Below are positions 47,501 to 58,548 of a stretch of 64,000 nt of DNA, one piece after another. The position numbers and the translations under genes are program-made. The notes under the pieces were generated by a model. It saw nothing but the letters and a program-made list of their open reading frames with translations, did not search any database and had not been told where the DNA came from. The first letter of the stretch is position 1, and every line of letters begins with the position of its first letter. The DNA comes from Guadua angustifolia (taxonomy: Eukaryota; Streptophyta; Magnoliopsida; Poales; Poaceae). The DNA is taken from assembly GCA_036346375.1 (NCBI GenBank), contig CM070512.1, positions 43,694,466-43,758,465 on the forward strand. The letters run 5' to 3'.

Positions 47501-48947
47501 TCATTCCCTTGGACATGCACGGGTTAATCTTCAGTGAACCTAGTGAATCTCATTTTACCTGCGAACGGAGTCGAAGAAGAACTAGAGGAAGCTGCCCACG
47601 GAACGCCGGAGTTGAAGAAGATGAGCAATGGAAGAAGGCGATTGCACTGGAATCAACTGAAGATAAGGGCTGGTTAGTGACTCTGGTGTTTAGGCGAAGC
47701 GTTAAGACCGAAAGATTTCAAAGATAGGTACCCAATTTGAACTCTGGCCGATTTCCCCCTTTCGGTTCCTCAGTGAAAGCAGCGAAGAACTGGGAAAGGA
47801 ACTACGAGCTGGCTCGGTGCATGGCTAAGGGAAGAAAGGGGGACTCAATTGTGACGCTGGGGAGGTATTTATAGCTGGCCAAAAGGGTTAGCATTGCTTG
47901 GATGCCCAGTGATTATCAGCTCGGTTCGGCACAAAAAAATGTCGAGGTGGCTCGGTTCGTAATGGAGGCAGTATGGCACAGGAAGAACAAGGTAAGACGT
48001 GGCCGTGGCGAGGCGGTCCAAGCGCTGGTGATGCAACGATTTGGTAAGGTTCAATGGGATGAGCTCAATCGAGTTCGCTGAACTGAGGGAAGAGTTTACT
48101 TCGGTTGGTCGAATAGAGAAGAAGGAGATGGGTCTGACGAGTGGGTCCAGGGGCCATCGGTCAGCAGCTGAAAGCATTTTCCTGTCGCATGCCAGGACTG
48201 GAGTTTTCACGAAGCCGGATCCACCTGTCAGTGAGGCGAAGAGACAAAGGAGATAACTCCGGCTCGGACAGTTCTAGTACCAGACTTTATTGCGCTGCCA
48301 AATCATGGTAAAAAATTTTACCAGAAAATCTTACCTCTGAATTCATTTTTAGTTTGGGCAGAAAATGCAGTCAAACATTTTTGAAACTTTTTCTACGCTT
48401 ATATTCAAACTAATCACTCTACTGTAAACTTTTCAAGTCAAAATATTTCACCATTATTTTATAACAATTCTGACATGGCAATTTCTAGATTTTTAGAGTT
48501 TCTATTTTTAAATTAGGAAAAGTCTTAAATCATATTATTAACTTATGATATTTTTACCAGGGGTAGACATGGTATTTTGGTTATCATGTTAATTTTTTAC
48601 AGCTCCATATCAGATTCAAAATATTTTATTAATTCTGACAATGCATTATTTAGAATTAAAAATTGCCTCTTTATTTTATCTCTTCATTATTCCATGTATG
48701 AAATTTCATTTGGAGGCCAAAATTATTTACTTGCATGCTCAGAATTCTCAAGGTAAATTTTTCAAATTTTTACTTTTTACCTTTTTTTCTTTTTTCATTC
48801 CCCATTTCTCTTTTATTTGATTTTTATCATAACACAAAAATCCAAGAAAATCCAAATAAAGCAAACAACATTCAGAAAATCCAGAAATATTCACACTCAA
48901 ATTTAAATATGATATTTTTACTGTTCTAAAATTTTTGGGCTGTTACA
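44556..48947 (-). mobile_element. Solo LTR K, Tekay/Del-like, 4392 bp
   Basis: On the - strand it starts TGTAACAGCCCAAAAATTT and ends GGTCTCACA. TTATT flanks it exactly on both sides (44551-44555, 48948-48952). I see no primer site, gag or pol within, so this is a lone LTR left by recombination between two LTRs. On the - strand CTATAAATACC at about 47864-47874 is a good TATA box. The block near 45230-45310 recurs in LTRs D and F. It carries a (CA)n run at 46508-46531. Confidence 0.8.
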
Positions 48948-48952
48948 TTATT

Positions 48953-49113
48953 TATCAGATTAGGTTATTTGAAGTTTTTATAAGTTTCTTTAGAATGCTC
49001 AAAATAGGAGAAAAATGAATTTAAATGTAGCAAATAAATCCAGTATAAATCCCAAAAATACATTAAAAGCATTCTAAGGCACTTTACATTATTTTCACAT
49101 TTCTCAGGATGTT
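48953..49113 (-). repeat. LTR start fragment interrupted by K
   Basis: Ends on the + strand CTCAGGATGTTACA, i.e. TGTAACATCCTGAG on the - strand, another LTR start of the same group. Solo LTR K sits inside it. The remainder should lie left of 44551 but I could not follow it. Confidence 0.55.
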
Positions 49114-51273
49114 ACACTGTTGGTGCATCATATACCATATCCCCATTTTGTGCCCAAAACCAATTTCTAAAACTAGTTTGAAAAATCAAAATCTAACCAA
49201 GTGTGGCATTTCATTGCAACACCTATGACTGGGGGCACGGCGATTCGAATAGATTTGATTATCACTATGTAGAGGACTTACAACTGTACTCACAGATATA
49301 ACCATCTTATATTGTCTCTGCATTTTGCACTCAATATGATATAGTGTGACCCGAGAGGTTATAACAAAGCATTTACAATACCAAGCTCTAACATCACCCC
49401 AATATTGATCCCTCAAGGTATGGACGTCCATTATCATCATAATGAGACATTCTTGCATTTAGGGTGCAGTTGTGTACTCGAACATGGACGCCTGTTACCA
49501 TCGTCCGCACACCCAAAAACTAACATGTAATCTACATTTTTGCAAGGATAATGCTGCCAGGTCCTACCCATAAGGACATTGTGGTTTGTATGATATGCGC
49601 TAGAATCACGGCACTTGAGTCAGTATTTAAGTACGCGAGCGAGACTATCAACCACCCAATCCCACACTACTTACAATTCACCTAAGACAAAATTGTTTTG
49701 TTTTCCATTGTTACCAATGCAGATTTTTCCTCAAGAACCTAAATCCAAAATGTGATAAACAATTTTCCAAAATGTTTCACCCTTTTCTAGTATTTTTCTA
49801 AATTTTTGACTAAGCATGGCTAAGCATTTTCTACCTAAATTAAGTCCCACCAAATATTTCTGGTAAATGGGTAAATACTCCTAGGGTGACCATGGTAAGA
49901 AAGTTTTGATTTCATGGAAGGGTTTATTCCAACAAGCGGCAATAACTAAGACCTAAAACTAAATACAGTGATTTTAATTGAACTAGGCATACATAAAATA
50001 TTTCATAATGAAAACAATATAATATTTAAAAATTGAGATAAATATGATCAAAGGAGTGCTTGCATTGCTCACTAAGTGCTTGTTCTTGGTCTGGTTTGTT
50101 ACACTCTCATACTCTTTATGGGCAACAGTCACCTGATCAGATCAGAGTTTGTAAGATACGACATAAGCGTGCATGGTTTCAAGAATAAAAAAGATAAATC
50201 TCATAGAGCAATCCAAAATAATAGTGATGTAGCAACCACGATGAGAGAGAAGTGACTTGGCAAAGCCAACCGCAAATTTTTTAAACACAACATCAAAAAA
50301 GTACAAGAGATTATCGCTCTCTCACAACCCTCTCAAACCTTTAGGACCCTTGGATCTTTGGTCTATATAAAAATCTTGTGTTAAAGAATACCATAACCTA
50401 TAATCCTCTCACACACCTCTATTTTGGATGAGCTTCTCTTGCTTGCTTCTTGGTTGCTTGGGTTCTTTGTGGCATTCCCTATGAGTTTATATAGTCCCAC
50501 CAAGTTCTTCAAAGAGAAATAGGAATCCTAATAAAATTAGAATTCATCTAGGACTTTTGATAGCACACCTTTCCAAATCCAAAAATACTAGATATGAGCC
50601 ACCATGCTCCACATAGTTCAATTTGGAGTTAGTGCATTATGTTGGCGTCTAAATAGAAAACCAAATAACACAAATAAGTTCCAAAAAAATTCAAATAAAA
50701 TCCAAAAATTACTAAACTGGCTCTGCAAGAAAGATCTTGAATTTAGAAAAACAATATAAGCAAAACCAAAGTCATTCAGAGATTGTATAAGAGAGAATGG
50801 GTGCTGGGGAGAAAATTGAGAAAAAGAGATCGAAAGCACTGTGTGCTACTCTTCATAATTATTTTTCTTTAATTCAAAATTTCTTGGGAAACTAATTATT
50901 TTTCTTTAATTCAAAATTTCTTGGGAAAATAGCTATGTGCTGACTGGTCGGGTCCACTAGTCAAAATTTTAATATTTTTTCAGCTAGACTGATAAGTGGA
51001 ACCATAATGTGAGTGATACAAACTTTTAAACCAGTTTGATTTAGAGATCTAATTAACTTAGTTATCCATGTTAACATGTCATCGTCTAAGGCAAGTACAA
51101 TGGTACGATGTTAGCTGTCTATATGCTTTGCAATGTAAGATTTCTGCTGATATGGAGGAGAGAGCATAACTGTCTTTTTGTAAAGAGACGACCATATAGA
51201 CACTATAAAACACTATTATATGAGTTATTATCTACAATAACACCTTTTCATGTTATAATTAGAAGATTGTAGG
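49114..51273 (-). repeat. Diverged Tekay/Del-like LTR remnant
   Basis: The stretch at about 49215-49300 (GGGGGCACGGCGATTCGAATAG and following) matches LTR F at 53655-53720 and K at 45230, same orientation. No TG/CA end pair. The right part (50950-51240) has a MITE-like piece starting GGCAAGTACAATGG near 51089. No genes. Confidence 0.55.
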
Positions 51274-51465
51274 CAGGGTTTTTTGTTTCGGTTTGGTACA
51301 GATATCGTCTCCCACCGAAATAGCCGAAATTTCGGAATTTCGGTGAAATTTCGGCCAAATTCAAACAAAAAACAACAAAATTCAAACAAAAAGCAACCAA
51401 ATCCGAAATTTTGCCCTTCCGCTCTGGGCCAAAATTCCCGAAATTTCGCTGAAAAAAAATCCCTG
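51274..51465. mobile_element. Small MITE with CAGGGTTTTTT ends
   Basis: 192 bp, CAGGGTTTTTTG at the left and AAAAAATCCCTG at the right in inverse. Flanks ATTGTAGG and ATTTGTAA are a poor but recognisable 8-bp duplication. The body is packed with GAAATTTCGG in both directions. It sits at the truncated end of element F. Confidence 0.6.
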
Positions 51466-51479
51466 ATTTGTAAGATCTC

Positions 51480-52321
51480 ATACAAACTTAAGATGTTTCA
51501 TTGTAGAAGTTGTCTTTAGTTTTGTTTTTAAATGAGAAGTATTGCGGGATTCTTCCAACTCACGACGGGACTCCTCAATGAGCATAGCTTTATCCACCAG
51601 ATGCTGAAAATCTGCATAATCATTGCTAATGACTTGTACCTTTAATCCTGGGTTGAGCCCACGCTTGAACCTTTTCTGGCGAGCATCATCTGTGGCTACA
51701 TCTTCTGGTGCATAGCGAGCAAGTTGAGTGAACTTATTGAGATATTCACTCACTGACATCCCTTCTTGCTTTAGCTCCCTGAACTCATTCTTCTTCATCT
51801 CTACCTTTCCATCAGGGATATGGGAATGGCGAAAAGCAGCTGAAAACTCTGCCCAAGTGATGGTTTGAGGGTCATCATGGGCGGCAATGTAGTTCTCCCA
51901 CCATTCAGCGGCGGTGCCTTCAAACTGATGAGCTGCATAAAGAACCTTCTCATGATCTGTGCACTGAGCAATAGCGAGCTTCTTTTCAATGGAGCGAATC
52001 CAATCATCTGCATCCAATGGTTCTGAGGAGTTGGAGAAGGTAGGTGGACGAGTCCTCATGAATTCTGCTAGCTTGGACTGAGGGCGAGCTGGAGGAGGTG
52101 CTTGACAGCAATAAAGAAGCAGCCTTTGATTTTGTTGGTTCAACAAATTTGCTAGGGCAATCGCAGCTTTGATTCTCATTGATTCATCATATTGTTCATA
52201 TTCGCATCATTGTATTCATAAGTCGAGTCCGAGCTGCCAAGAAATGTCGCGAAGTTCTCGTCCGCTACTACAGGAGGTGGTGGCGGGTGGTATCGGCGTT
52301 AGCATTAGCATTGGCATCCAT
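51480..52321 (-). pseudogene. gag of element F
   Basis: ATG at 52321 begins MDANANANADTTRHH, typical for this group. A frameshift and a stop follow before ENFATFLGSSDSTYEYND. From 52179 an open part of 233 codons carries the Retrotrans_gag domain: EFMRTRPPTFSNSSEPLDAD, DWIRSIEKKLAIAQC, EWWENYIAAH, EFSAAFRHSHIPDG, KKNEFRELKQEGMSVSEYL, FTQLARYAP, KRFKRGLNPGL. It breaks off before the zinc knuckle. Confidence 0.88.
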
Positions 52322-52922
52322 CGCTAACGCGACTGCCCGAAGCAGTGTCAACCATCTGCGATGCAGACAAGGGTTTAATAGGTAAGAGGGAAAAGCAATA
52401 GGAAAGTGGTAAGGTCATCTAGGGGAGAAGGTAATACCCAAGAACAAAGGTCAACCAAGGACATAGCCGAAAAGGCTACAAAATAAAGAACCAAATAAAG
52501 CTTTCAACTTAAGGTACAGTTGTAACACCGTACTGGAGGCAAGTGTACAACATACCCGGCACACAAGCACAAAAATTCTAGTATACGCAGACTAAGCGTA
52601 GCTAAACCAAAAGAGAATGGCATGCTCAAACACCATAGAGCACCACGAACCTATCTTATATGGTAGTCTTCTCGGATATACTCTCCGACGGCTTGATCAT
52701 CATCCCCCTTGATTTATTTCCTTGCAGAAGATCCATGACTTTCAAGAAGTTTAATGGGATAAGATCAATTTAAATTTCAAAGAATGTTTCAGCAAAGGAG
52801 AGGAATGAGAACCTAAGAATAAGATGAGAAGAGACAAACTATTGAATACCAATTGGTTGGTTTGATTTAGAAAATAATTTTGAAGATCATGCTAACTAAG
52901 AAAGCGACCTCACAATCGATAT

Positions 52923-52934
52923 GGCTCGATACTA
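52923..52934 (-). other. Primer-binding site of element F
   Basis: On the - strand TAGTATCGAGCC, a changed form of the tRNA-Met type site TGGTATCAGAGCC, four bases from the LTR end. Confidence 0.6.
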
Positions 52935-52938
52935 TCTC

Positions 52939-55900
52939 TGCGGGACCCGGATATGCAAATCGAAACCCTCAGGTATACCGCACTAGTCCATGATCACGCT
53001 TAGTGCACACAAAGGAAACATAGATGACATGTCATTCCATACATCGAAATAACTAAGAAGAAGCAAATTATTATTGAATAAAGCAAACGACCTTATAGTC
53101 AAGGTTCATACACCAATGCCTTTTGGCTTAAGAAACAAATAAATCATTGCGGCGGAAATAAAATAAGCTGGGGCTATTCGACATGCCACAGCAATCGTCT
53201 GGGAAGCGCCTTCCTAGTCGACGTAGTCTTCATAGTACTCCTCTTGATACTCATTACCGGTCCTTCCTCGGCAAGAATCGAACAACGGGGCATAAAGCCG
53301 TGAGTACAAACGTACTCAACAAGCCGTAGGGAAATGATGCAATATATTCATGCACGGCTTGACAAAGGATAGTTATATGGTTCATTTGCAGAAAGCAACA
53401 ACTTGAATTTAAATACACTAAATAGATTGAAGGCAGTTTGAATAAAACAATAATAAATAATTTGATAAATCAATGGTAGACAACATGAACAGAATGACGA
53501 GGCATCACCCTACATCACTCGAAACAAGTATCAACCACACAATTCAGCAGTATAGCTTGAGACAACAAAACAACAGTGAACTCCCCGTTCACATCCCAAC
53601 CATTCCACATTTCAAGAAAATACTCTATACCCCGTGTGAAATCCCCGGGCTTGTCCATGACCGCGGACACGGCTATTCGAATAGTTTACACTCTGCAGAG
53701 GTTGTACAGCTTTACCCACAAGACATGATCATCCCTTAATGCCAAGCGCTAAGAACACACTTCCTTTGGTGTGTCGGTAGAGAGATCACTACAAAGCCTT
53801 TACAATGCATGTCTAAACCCAAGATCGCCTCTAAGGTTTAGCCCTCGGGGCCCCCTCTTGAGCCATGTGAGTCTACTCGTCCATCTTGGACCCCACACCA
53901 ACAACTAGCAATACTCAAGTCTGGACATTGCAAATTAATCAGCTAGGTCCGTCCCATACCGGACTTGTGGTTGCACGGTTAGGCCCAGTTCAATGGCGCA
54001 CAAGATTAAGTCCTTAAATTGTCTCAGGTAAGACAGCCACATCCCAATGTGCCAAACAAAGACCCCTTTATCGCACGATCAATTGCCCAAGGAAACATTT
54101 TGTTCAACCCAAAACCAATGGCATCCCCCGCCATGGTACAACAAGTTTACAAAAAGGGTCAATGACCACAATTCAATATCTCATTAAGTCAAGATTAACA
54201 TTAGCTCACAGTGATATGAATCCCATCGGACAACTAAGCATGGCTACGCATAGCTACGATAACCCAATGTGGTACTATGATTATGTCCAACTAATAATGT
54301 CCCAACCTATGGTTAACAATGGATACATGGCATTCCAATAGTCAAAGGGGCATACTCAAACAGTAAATAGCTACTCCTCAGAACTAGCATTGTTACACAA
54401 ATAGCATGCAATTGTATAAAACAAAGTACTTTTGCAAACATGGGTTCAATATGATCAAAGGTCTACGACTTGCCTTGCTGTTCAAATGCTGATTCTTGAT
54501 CTTCGAAATCTCCGTTCGCTCCTTCTGGATTCAAGGCGTCACCGAAAAATAAAGCAACAAAGCCAAATAAATACAAAATAGAGAAGCAAACAAGCTCAAA
54601 ATTGAAAATAAATGGCTCTAGAATGTAGAGCTTGATTTTACAAAAATTTAGAAATTTGAATCGCTCCAATCGGAGTTCGGATTTAAGGAGAACGGCCTTG
54701 GAAGATTTAATTCAGAGAAAATCAGAAAATTTCGGTAAGGGTGACACGTCTTGGCTTGTGATTGGCTGGGATTTTCGGTTTTTCGGAAAATCAGAAAAAG
54801 AAAATAAATGCCGACTGACATGCGGGGCCCACATGTCAGTGGCTCGGTCCACGGTGGACCGGGATCACCGAGGAAATGGAAAGGTGGCACTGCAGACATG
54901 GCTGACGTGGCGGCTGACTGGGTGCACACGCGGCGTTGACTCAGCGGCCACGCAAGCGCTGACGAGATGGCCACATAGGCGAGCCATGCGTCACGCATCG
55001 GACGGCGGCGATCGGATCGGACGGCTGGGTGATGAGGACGCGGGGCTGGTGACGCGGCTCGGTCTGGGGCGTCGGATGGACATCGGACGGGCAAGAACTT
55101 ACGGAGGCGCCCGACAACGAGCGGTGGTGATGTTCCGCCGGACCTGGGGAAGACGACTCCCGAATCAGCGAAATAACACCGGATCGGCCGGGAGAGAAAG
55201 CGGAACTGGGAGAGCACGTCGCGCTGAGTTCAACCGTGCAAGCGGCAACGGCGGGGATGCACCGTCGGCGAAGAAAACAGCGGCGAAAGGTTGCGGGCAC
55301 GACGGGGAACTTCGGCGAGCTCTCGGGAGGAGACGGCGGCATCTCGGGCGATGGGAGAGGTGGCGGCGGGTGCGGAATGAAGTGGCGAACCTTGGGCTAG
55401 GGTCGGCGGTGGCTTTTAAAGCCTCGGGAGACGCGGAGAATTCGGAAACCAAGGGTGGCAGCGTGCGGCTCAAGGACTCCGGCGGCGGCTAGGTTTTTGG
55501 CTTGAGGTGCTACGTGGCATCATCTCGGCCGTTGGATCAAGATCCAATGGTGGCAGTGTTAGGGTTTTGCGATTGGGTCGAAGGAACAGTAGCGGGCCGG
55601 CGCGGAAATAGAATGGGCTGGGACAATTTCGGCCCGAGAGAGGGTTTTGAAAAATTAAAACGTTTTCCGAATTAGTTTAAATTCCAGAAATTCAAGTAAA
55701 TGCAAATAAATTCAAATAAATAGCAAATAAATTCAGAAAAATCTCCAAAAATACAGAAAAATTCCTTGAAACACAAGGAACCCAATAAAAACTGGAAACC
55801 TTTGGTTTGATGCATAGATTAATCAAATTAAATCTTTTAATTATTAGAAAATTCAAATTAAGCTTCGGTTAATTTCAAGAAATTACAAATGATTCATTTT

Positions 55901-55943
55901 TTATTTTTAAACATTCCAAAACTCAAATTTTTGGGATGTTACA
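52939..55943 (-). repeat. 5' LTR of element F
   Basis: 3005 bp, on the - strand TGTAACATCCCAAAAATTTG to GGGTCCCGCA. It contains the conserved inverted block at 53640-53720. A GC-rich part (54780-55490) shows only accidental long frames. Confidence 0.8.
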
Positions 55944-56090
55944 AATACCTCCCTAAAAATGTTTTTAGGCTCAGACAAATAGGAAAAGGCATTTTGAAAT
56001 TCTGGAAATTCAGATATCGGCTCAAAAATTCTTAAATGACTACATTAAATATTTTTAGCCGGAGATTAAATTGAGGCTGTTACGCTTGTA
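55944..56090 (-). repeat. Short LTR start fragment
   Basis: On the - strand starts GTAACAGCCTCAATTTAATC near 56083 and runs to the F LTR, including ATTTTTAGGGAGGTATTTG. Same type of LTR start as F and K, so F went into an older LTR of its own group. Confidence 0.55.
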
Positions 56091-56232
56091 ATTAAAAAAA
56101 TACCAATATTTTTACTCAAGAGGGTGTGAGCGAGCGAGCCCAAAAAAGAAAACCGAAAACAGGGACAATTCTTTTAAAAAAATGGAAACTATATGGTGAA
56201 AAGACTTTTTAACTATATGGGATTTGATAAAC

Positions 56233-56516
56233 ATCAACCGGATGTTTTTTTAGTTGAAATCACCCAAATCTAGAACCATTGGATCATTGTTGAGATTCGA
56301 GAGTATCGATTACATCCGATCCTATGATTTGATCCAACGGCCCGGTGAATTTGGATCCGATCCTATGATTTGATCCAACGGCCCGGTGAATTTGGATGTT
56401 CGGGAGTATCGATTACATTCGATCGTATGATTTGATCCAACGGCCCGGTGAATTTGGATCCGAAATCCAATGATTCTAGATTTGGATGATTTCAACCAAA
56501 AAAACATCCGGATGAT
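56233..56516. mobile_element. MITE with long inverted ends and internal tandem repeat
   Basis: The first about 50 bases (ATCAACCGGATGTTTTTTTA..., with CCCAAATCTAGAA) return inverted at the end (TTCTAGATTTGGATG... to CATCCGGATGAT). Between them, a unit of 41-53 bp with GATTTGATCCAACGGCCCGG occurs three times (about 56304-56356, 56357-56397, 56407-56459). No clear target duplication. It ends 64 bases before exon 2 of the UGT. Confidence 0.75.
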
Positions 56517-56580
56517 ACCTATACACTCCCTTTAACAATTTAACACTTACATGCAGCTACCAATTACCATGTTGCTGCAG

Positions 56581-57573
56581 GTGCCATGCGCCCATTTCAG
56601 CATCTACTCGGCGGCATTCCTTGCCTTCGTCGGCCCGAAGGCGGCGAACGACGCGCACCCCCGCACGGAGCCCGAGGACTTCATGACCCCACCGCCGTGG
56701 ATCCCCTCCCCATCCCCACTCGCCTTCCGCCGCTACGAGGCCGAGTGGATCGCCGCCGCCAACCGTGCCAACGCCTCCGGCGTGTCCGACTTCAACCGCT
56801 TGTGGCAAGTGCTTGACCGCTCCCTGCTTTCCATCTACCGCAGCAGCCCCGAAGTCGAAGGCCAGTTCTGCCACCTTCTCACAGACCTATACAGCAAGCC
56901 CGTCGTCCCCGCCGGGCTCCTCCTGCCGTCTGATGCCACCAACGACGGCGACAACCGTGAAGCAGCACCTGACCTGATGCGGTGGCTCGACAAGCAGCCC
57001 GCGAGGTCCGTGGTTTACGTCGCGCTCGGGAGCGAGGCGCCGCTGACGGTGGAGGACGTGCGCGAGCTCGCGCTCGGGCTGGAGCTGGCTGGCGCGCGTT
57101 TCCTATGGGCGCTCCGGAGGCCGAGCGGCCACACCGGCGAGCTGCTCCCGGACGGGTTCGAGTCGCGGGTCGCCGGGCGAGGGATGGTGCGTACGGGCTG
57201 GGTGCCGCAGATACGCGTGCTGGCGCACGGCGCGGTGGGCGCTTTCCTGACGCACTGTGGGTGGGGCTCCACCGTCGAGAGCTTCCGGTTGGGGCACCCG
57301 CTGGTGATGCTGCCGTTCTTCACCGACCAAGGCCTCATCGCGAGGGTGATGGCTGACAGAGGGATAGGCGTGGAGGTGCCGAGGAATGACGACGGGTCGT
57401 TTAGCAGCAACGGCGTCGCGACGGCGGTGCGGCGGGTCATGGCTGATGAGGATGAAGGGAAGGTGTTGACGCGCAATGCCAAGGAGTTGCAGGAGGCGCT
57501 CAGTGACCAAGCGCAGCATGACCAGCGGTACGTTGATGAGCTTGTGCAGTGCCTGCGACGCTTCAAATATTAA
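56581..57573 (+). CDS. UDP-glycosyltransferase, UGT91 type, exon 2
   Basis: Encodes residues 150-479, ending in TAA (57571-57573). It begins VPCAHFSIYSAAFLAFVG right after TTGCTGCAG, which fits as splice acceptor and continues exon 1 (…PPIADEHK) without a break. The PSPG sugar-donor box is complete at protein residues 356-399 (codons 57199-57330): it starts WVPQIRVLAH, has HCGWGSTVE (HCGWNS in most families; G here is usual for UGT91) and ends FTDQ, the final Gln commonly linked to UDP-glucose use. YVALGSEAPL (residues 290-299) is the usual strand before it. Length, 479 in total, is normal. The exon is fully open, so the gene looks functional in coding terms. Substrate unknown. Confidence 0.9.
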   Translation: MPCAHFSIYSAAFLAFVGPKAANDAHPRTEPEDFMTPPPWIPSPSPLAFRRYEAEWIAAANRANASGVSDFNRLWQVLDRSLLSIYRSSPEVEGQFCHLLTDLYSKPVVPAGLLLPSDATNDGDNREAAPDLMRWLDKQPARSVVYVALGSEAPLTVEDVRELALGLELAGARFLWALRRPSGHTGELLPDGFESRVAGRGMVRTGWVPQIRVLAHGAVGAFLTHCGWGSTVESFRLGHPLVMLPFFTDQGLIARVMADRGIGVEVPRNDDGSFSSNGVATAVRRVMADEDEGKVLTRNAKELQEALSDQAQHDQRYVDELVQCLRRFKY

Positions 57574-57906
57574 GCTGAAGACAGCACGTACGCTTTGGTT
57601 TGTCCTAGACTGAGGGGTCCCGGTGTTATCGCATGTGTTCGTGTAATCGTGTGTTGTTTATCTCTATGTAATTCCTTTCAAATGCATCATATAGTATCAA
57701 GGGAGAACCACGGAATGCTTGGTTAGAAGCCAGCATTTGCTTAAGTATAGTGACATTAATAAAATTTGACATGTATTTGGATGGTCGCCGAAATTTGGAT
57801 CCATTTTCATTTGCAACTATTTGCTTTTCTTTTTTTGAGGACAATTCCATGCGCTTACCAAATCTCCGCTAGCCTGTAGTCGACATTTCGCAACACAAAT
57901 TTTGGA
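57574..57906. other. 3' region of the UGT gene
   Basis: Unique-looking sequence after the stop codon. Likely 3' UTR with T-rich and GTGT-rich stretches (57623-57660) but no clear AATAAA. AATAAAATTTG near 57756 is a weak polyadenylation candidate. Confidence 0.4.
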
Positions 57907-58080
57907 CAATACTACTACAGAAAATCTCATCACAGACGGTTCATCGTAAAAACAATTCGTGATACCGAACTATCACAGATGGTTAGGGGTAAAAATCGTC
58001 TATGATAATACAATTATAGATGGTTTGTATTAAGAACCATCTGTGATAGCCTTAGGGAGTTCTTCGTTAGCAGGCATAGG
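57907..58080. mobile_element. CACTA-type transposon end or remnant
   Basis: Begins with TACTACTACAGAAAATC, close to the CACTACTAGAAAA ends of CACTA elements. Subterminal repeats ATCACAGACGGTT, ATCACAGATGGTT and ACCATCTGTGATAG follow in both directions. There is no transposase. Confidence 0.65.
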
Positions 58081-58138
58081 GAACTATTGTAGGATACTAT
58101 TCATATTCTGGACATTACACTTAAGGAATGTCTAATAG

Positions 58139-58548
58139 TGTCAGGACTCGAATATGCAAATCCGGACTCTCTGTGTATTCCGCACTAGTTCAAGATCACG
58201 TTATTAGCGCACACAGGCTCAACATAGATGAACATAATCATACTCAGCGATAACATAATAAAAACTTCATCAAATTAAATATAACTGTTAAACGACCTTA
58301 TGGTCTATCTTAGATGAGTACGTCTCGCAGGGCTAAGACTGAAAAGCAATTAAGCAGCAACGAAAATAAATATAAGCGTAGAAAACCTTCAATCTGCCAC
58401 AGAAAACTAACAAGGTTCGCACCCTAGTTGTTCGTCTCTTCTTGATACTCTTCCTCAAAAGTAGGCGTTGCTTCTTCTCCAACTGGTGATGTTTTGTTGT
58501 AAGGGTGAATACATAAAGCATTCAATAAGCTGTGCACAGAATGCAAGT
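58139..58548 (-). mobile_element. LTR H fragment, Tekay/Del-like
   Basis: Starts TGTCAGGACTCGAATATGC and aligns with the first part of LTR F (52939 onward) and LTR I (63736 onward). It is cut at 58548 by element C. The right part must lie beyond the window. Confidence 0.7.

Larger units (their letters stand above)
51480..55943 (-). mobile_element. Truncated Tekay/Del-like gypsy element F (LTR, leader, gag)
   Basis: From right to left on the - strand: complete LTR (55943-52939), primer site, leader of about 600 bp, gag (52321-51480), then an abrupt end next to a MITE. All of pol and the other LTR are missing. Confidence 0.8.
32122..56580 (+). other. 24459-bp intron of the UGT gene
   Basis: Inferred from exon 1 ending with donor GTTGGT in phase 0 and exon 2 starting after TGCTGCAG in the same phase, with protein continuity of a UGT91 enzyme. 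All retroelement genes inside run opposite to the UGT, except the antisense gene of element E, which runs with it. No other host exon was found within. Confidence 0.75.

Noticed and set aside
54632..55492. Open frame of 286 codons on the + strand
   Set aside because: It lies inside LTR F in a GC-rich part with parallel open frames on the other strand. No recognisable protein features; typical chance frame.
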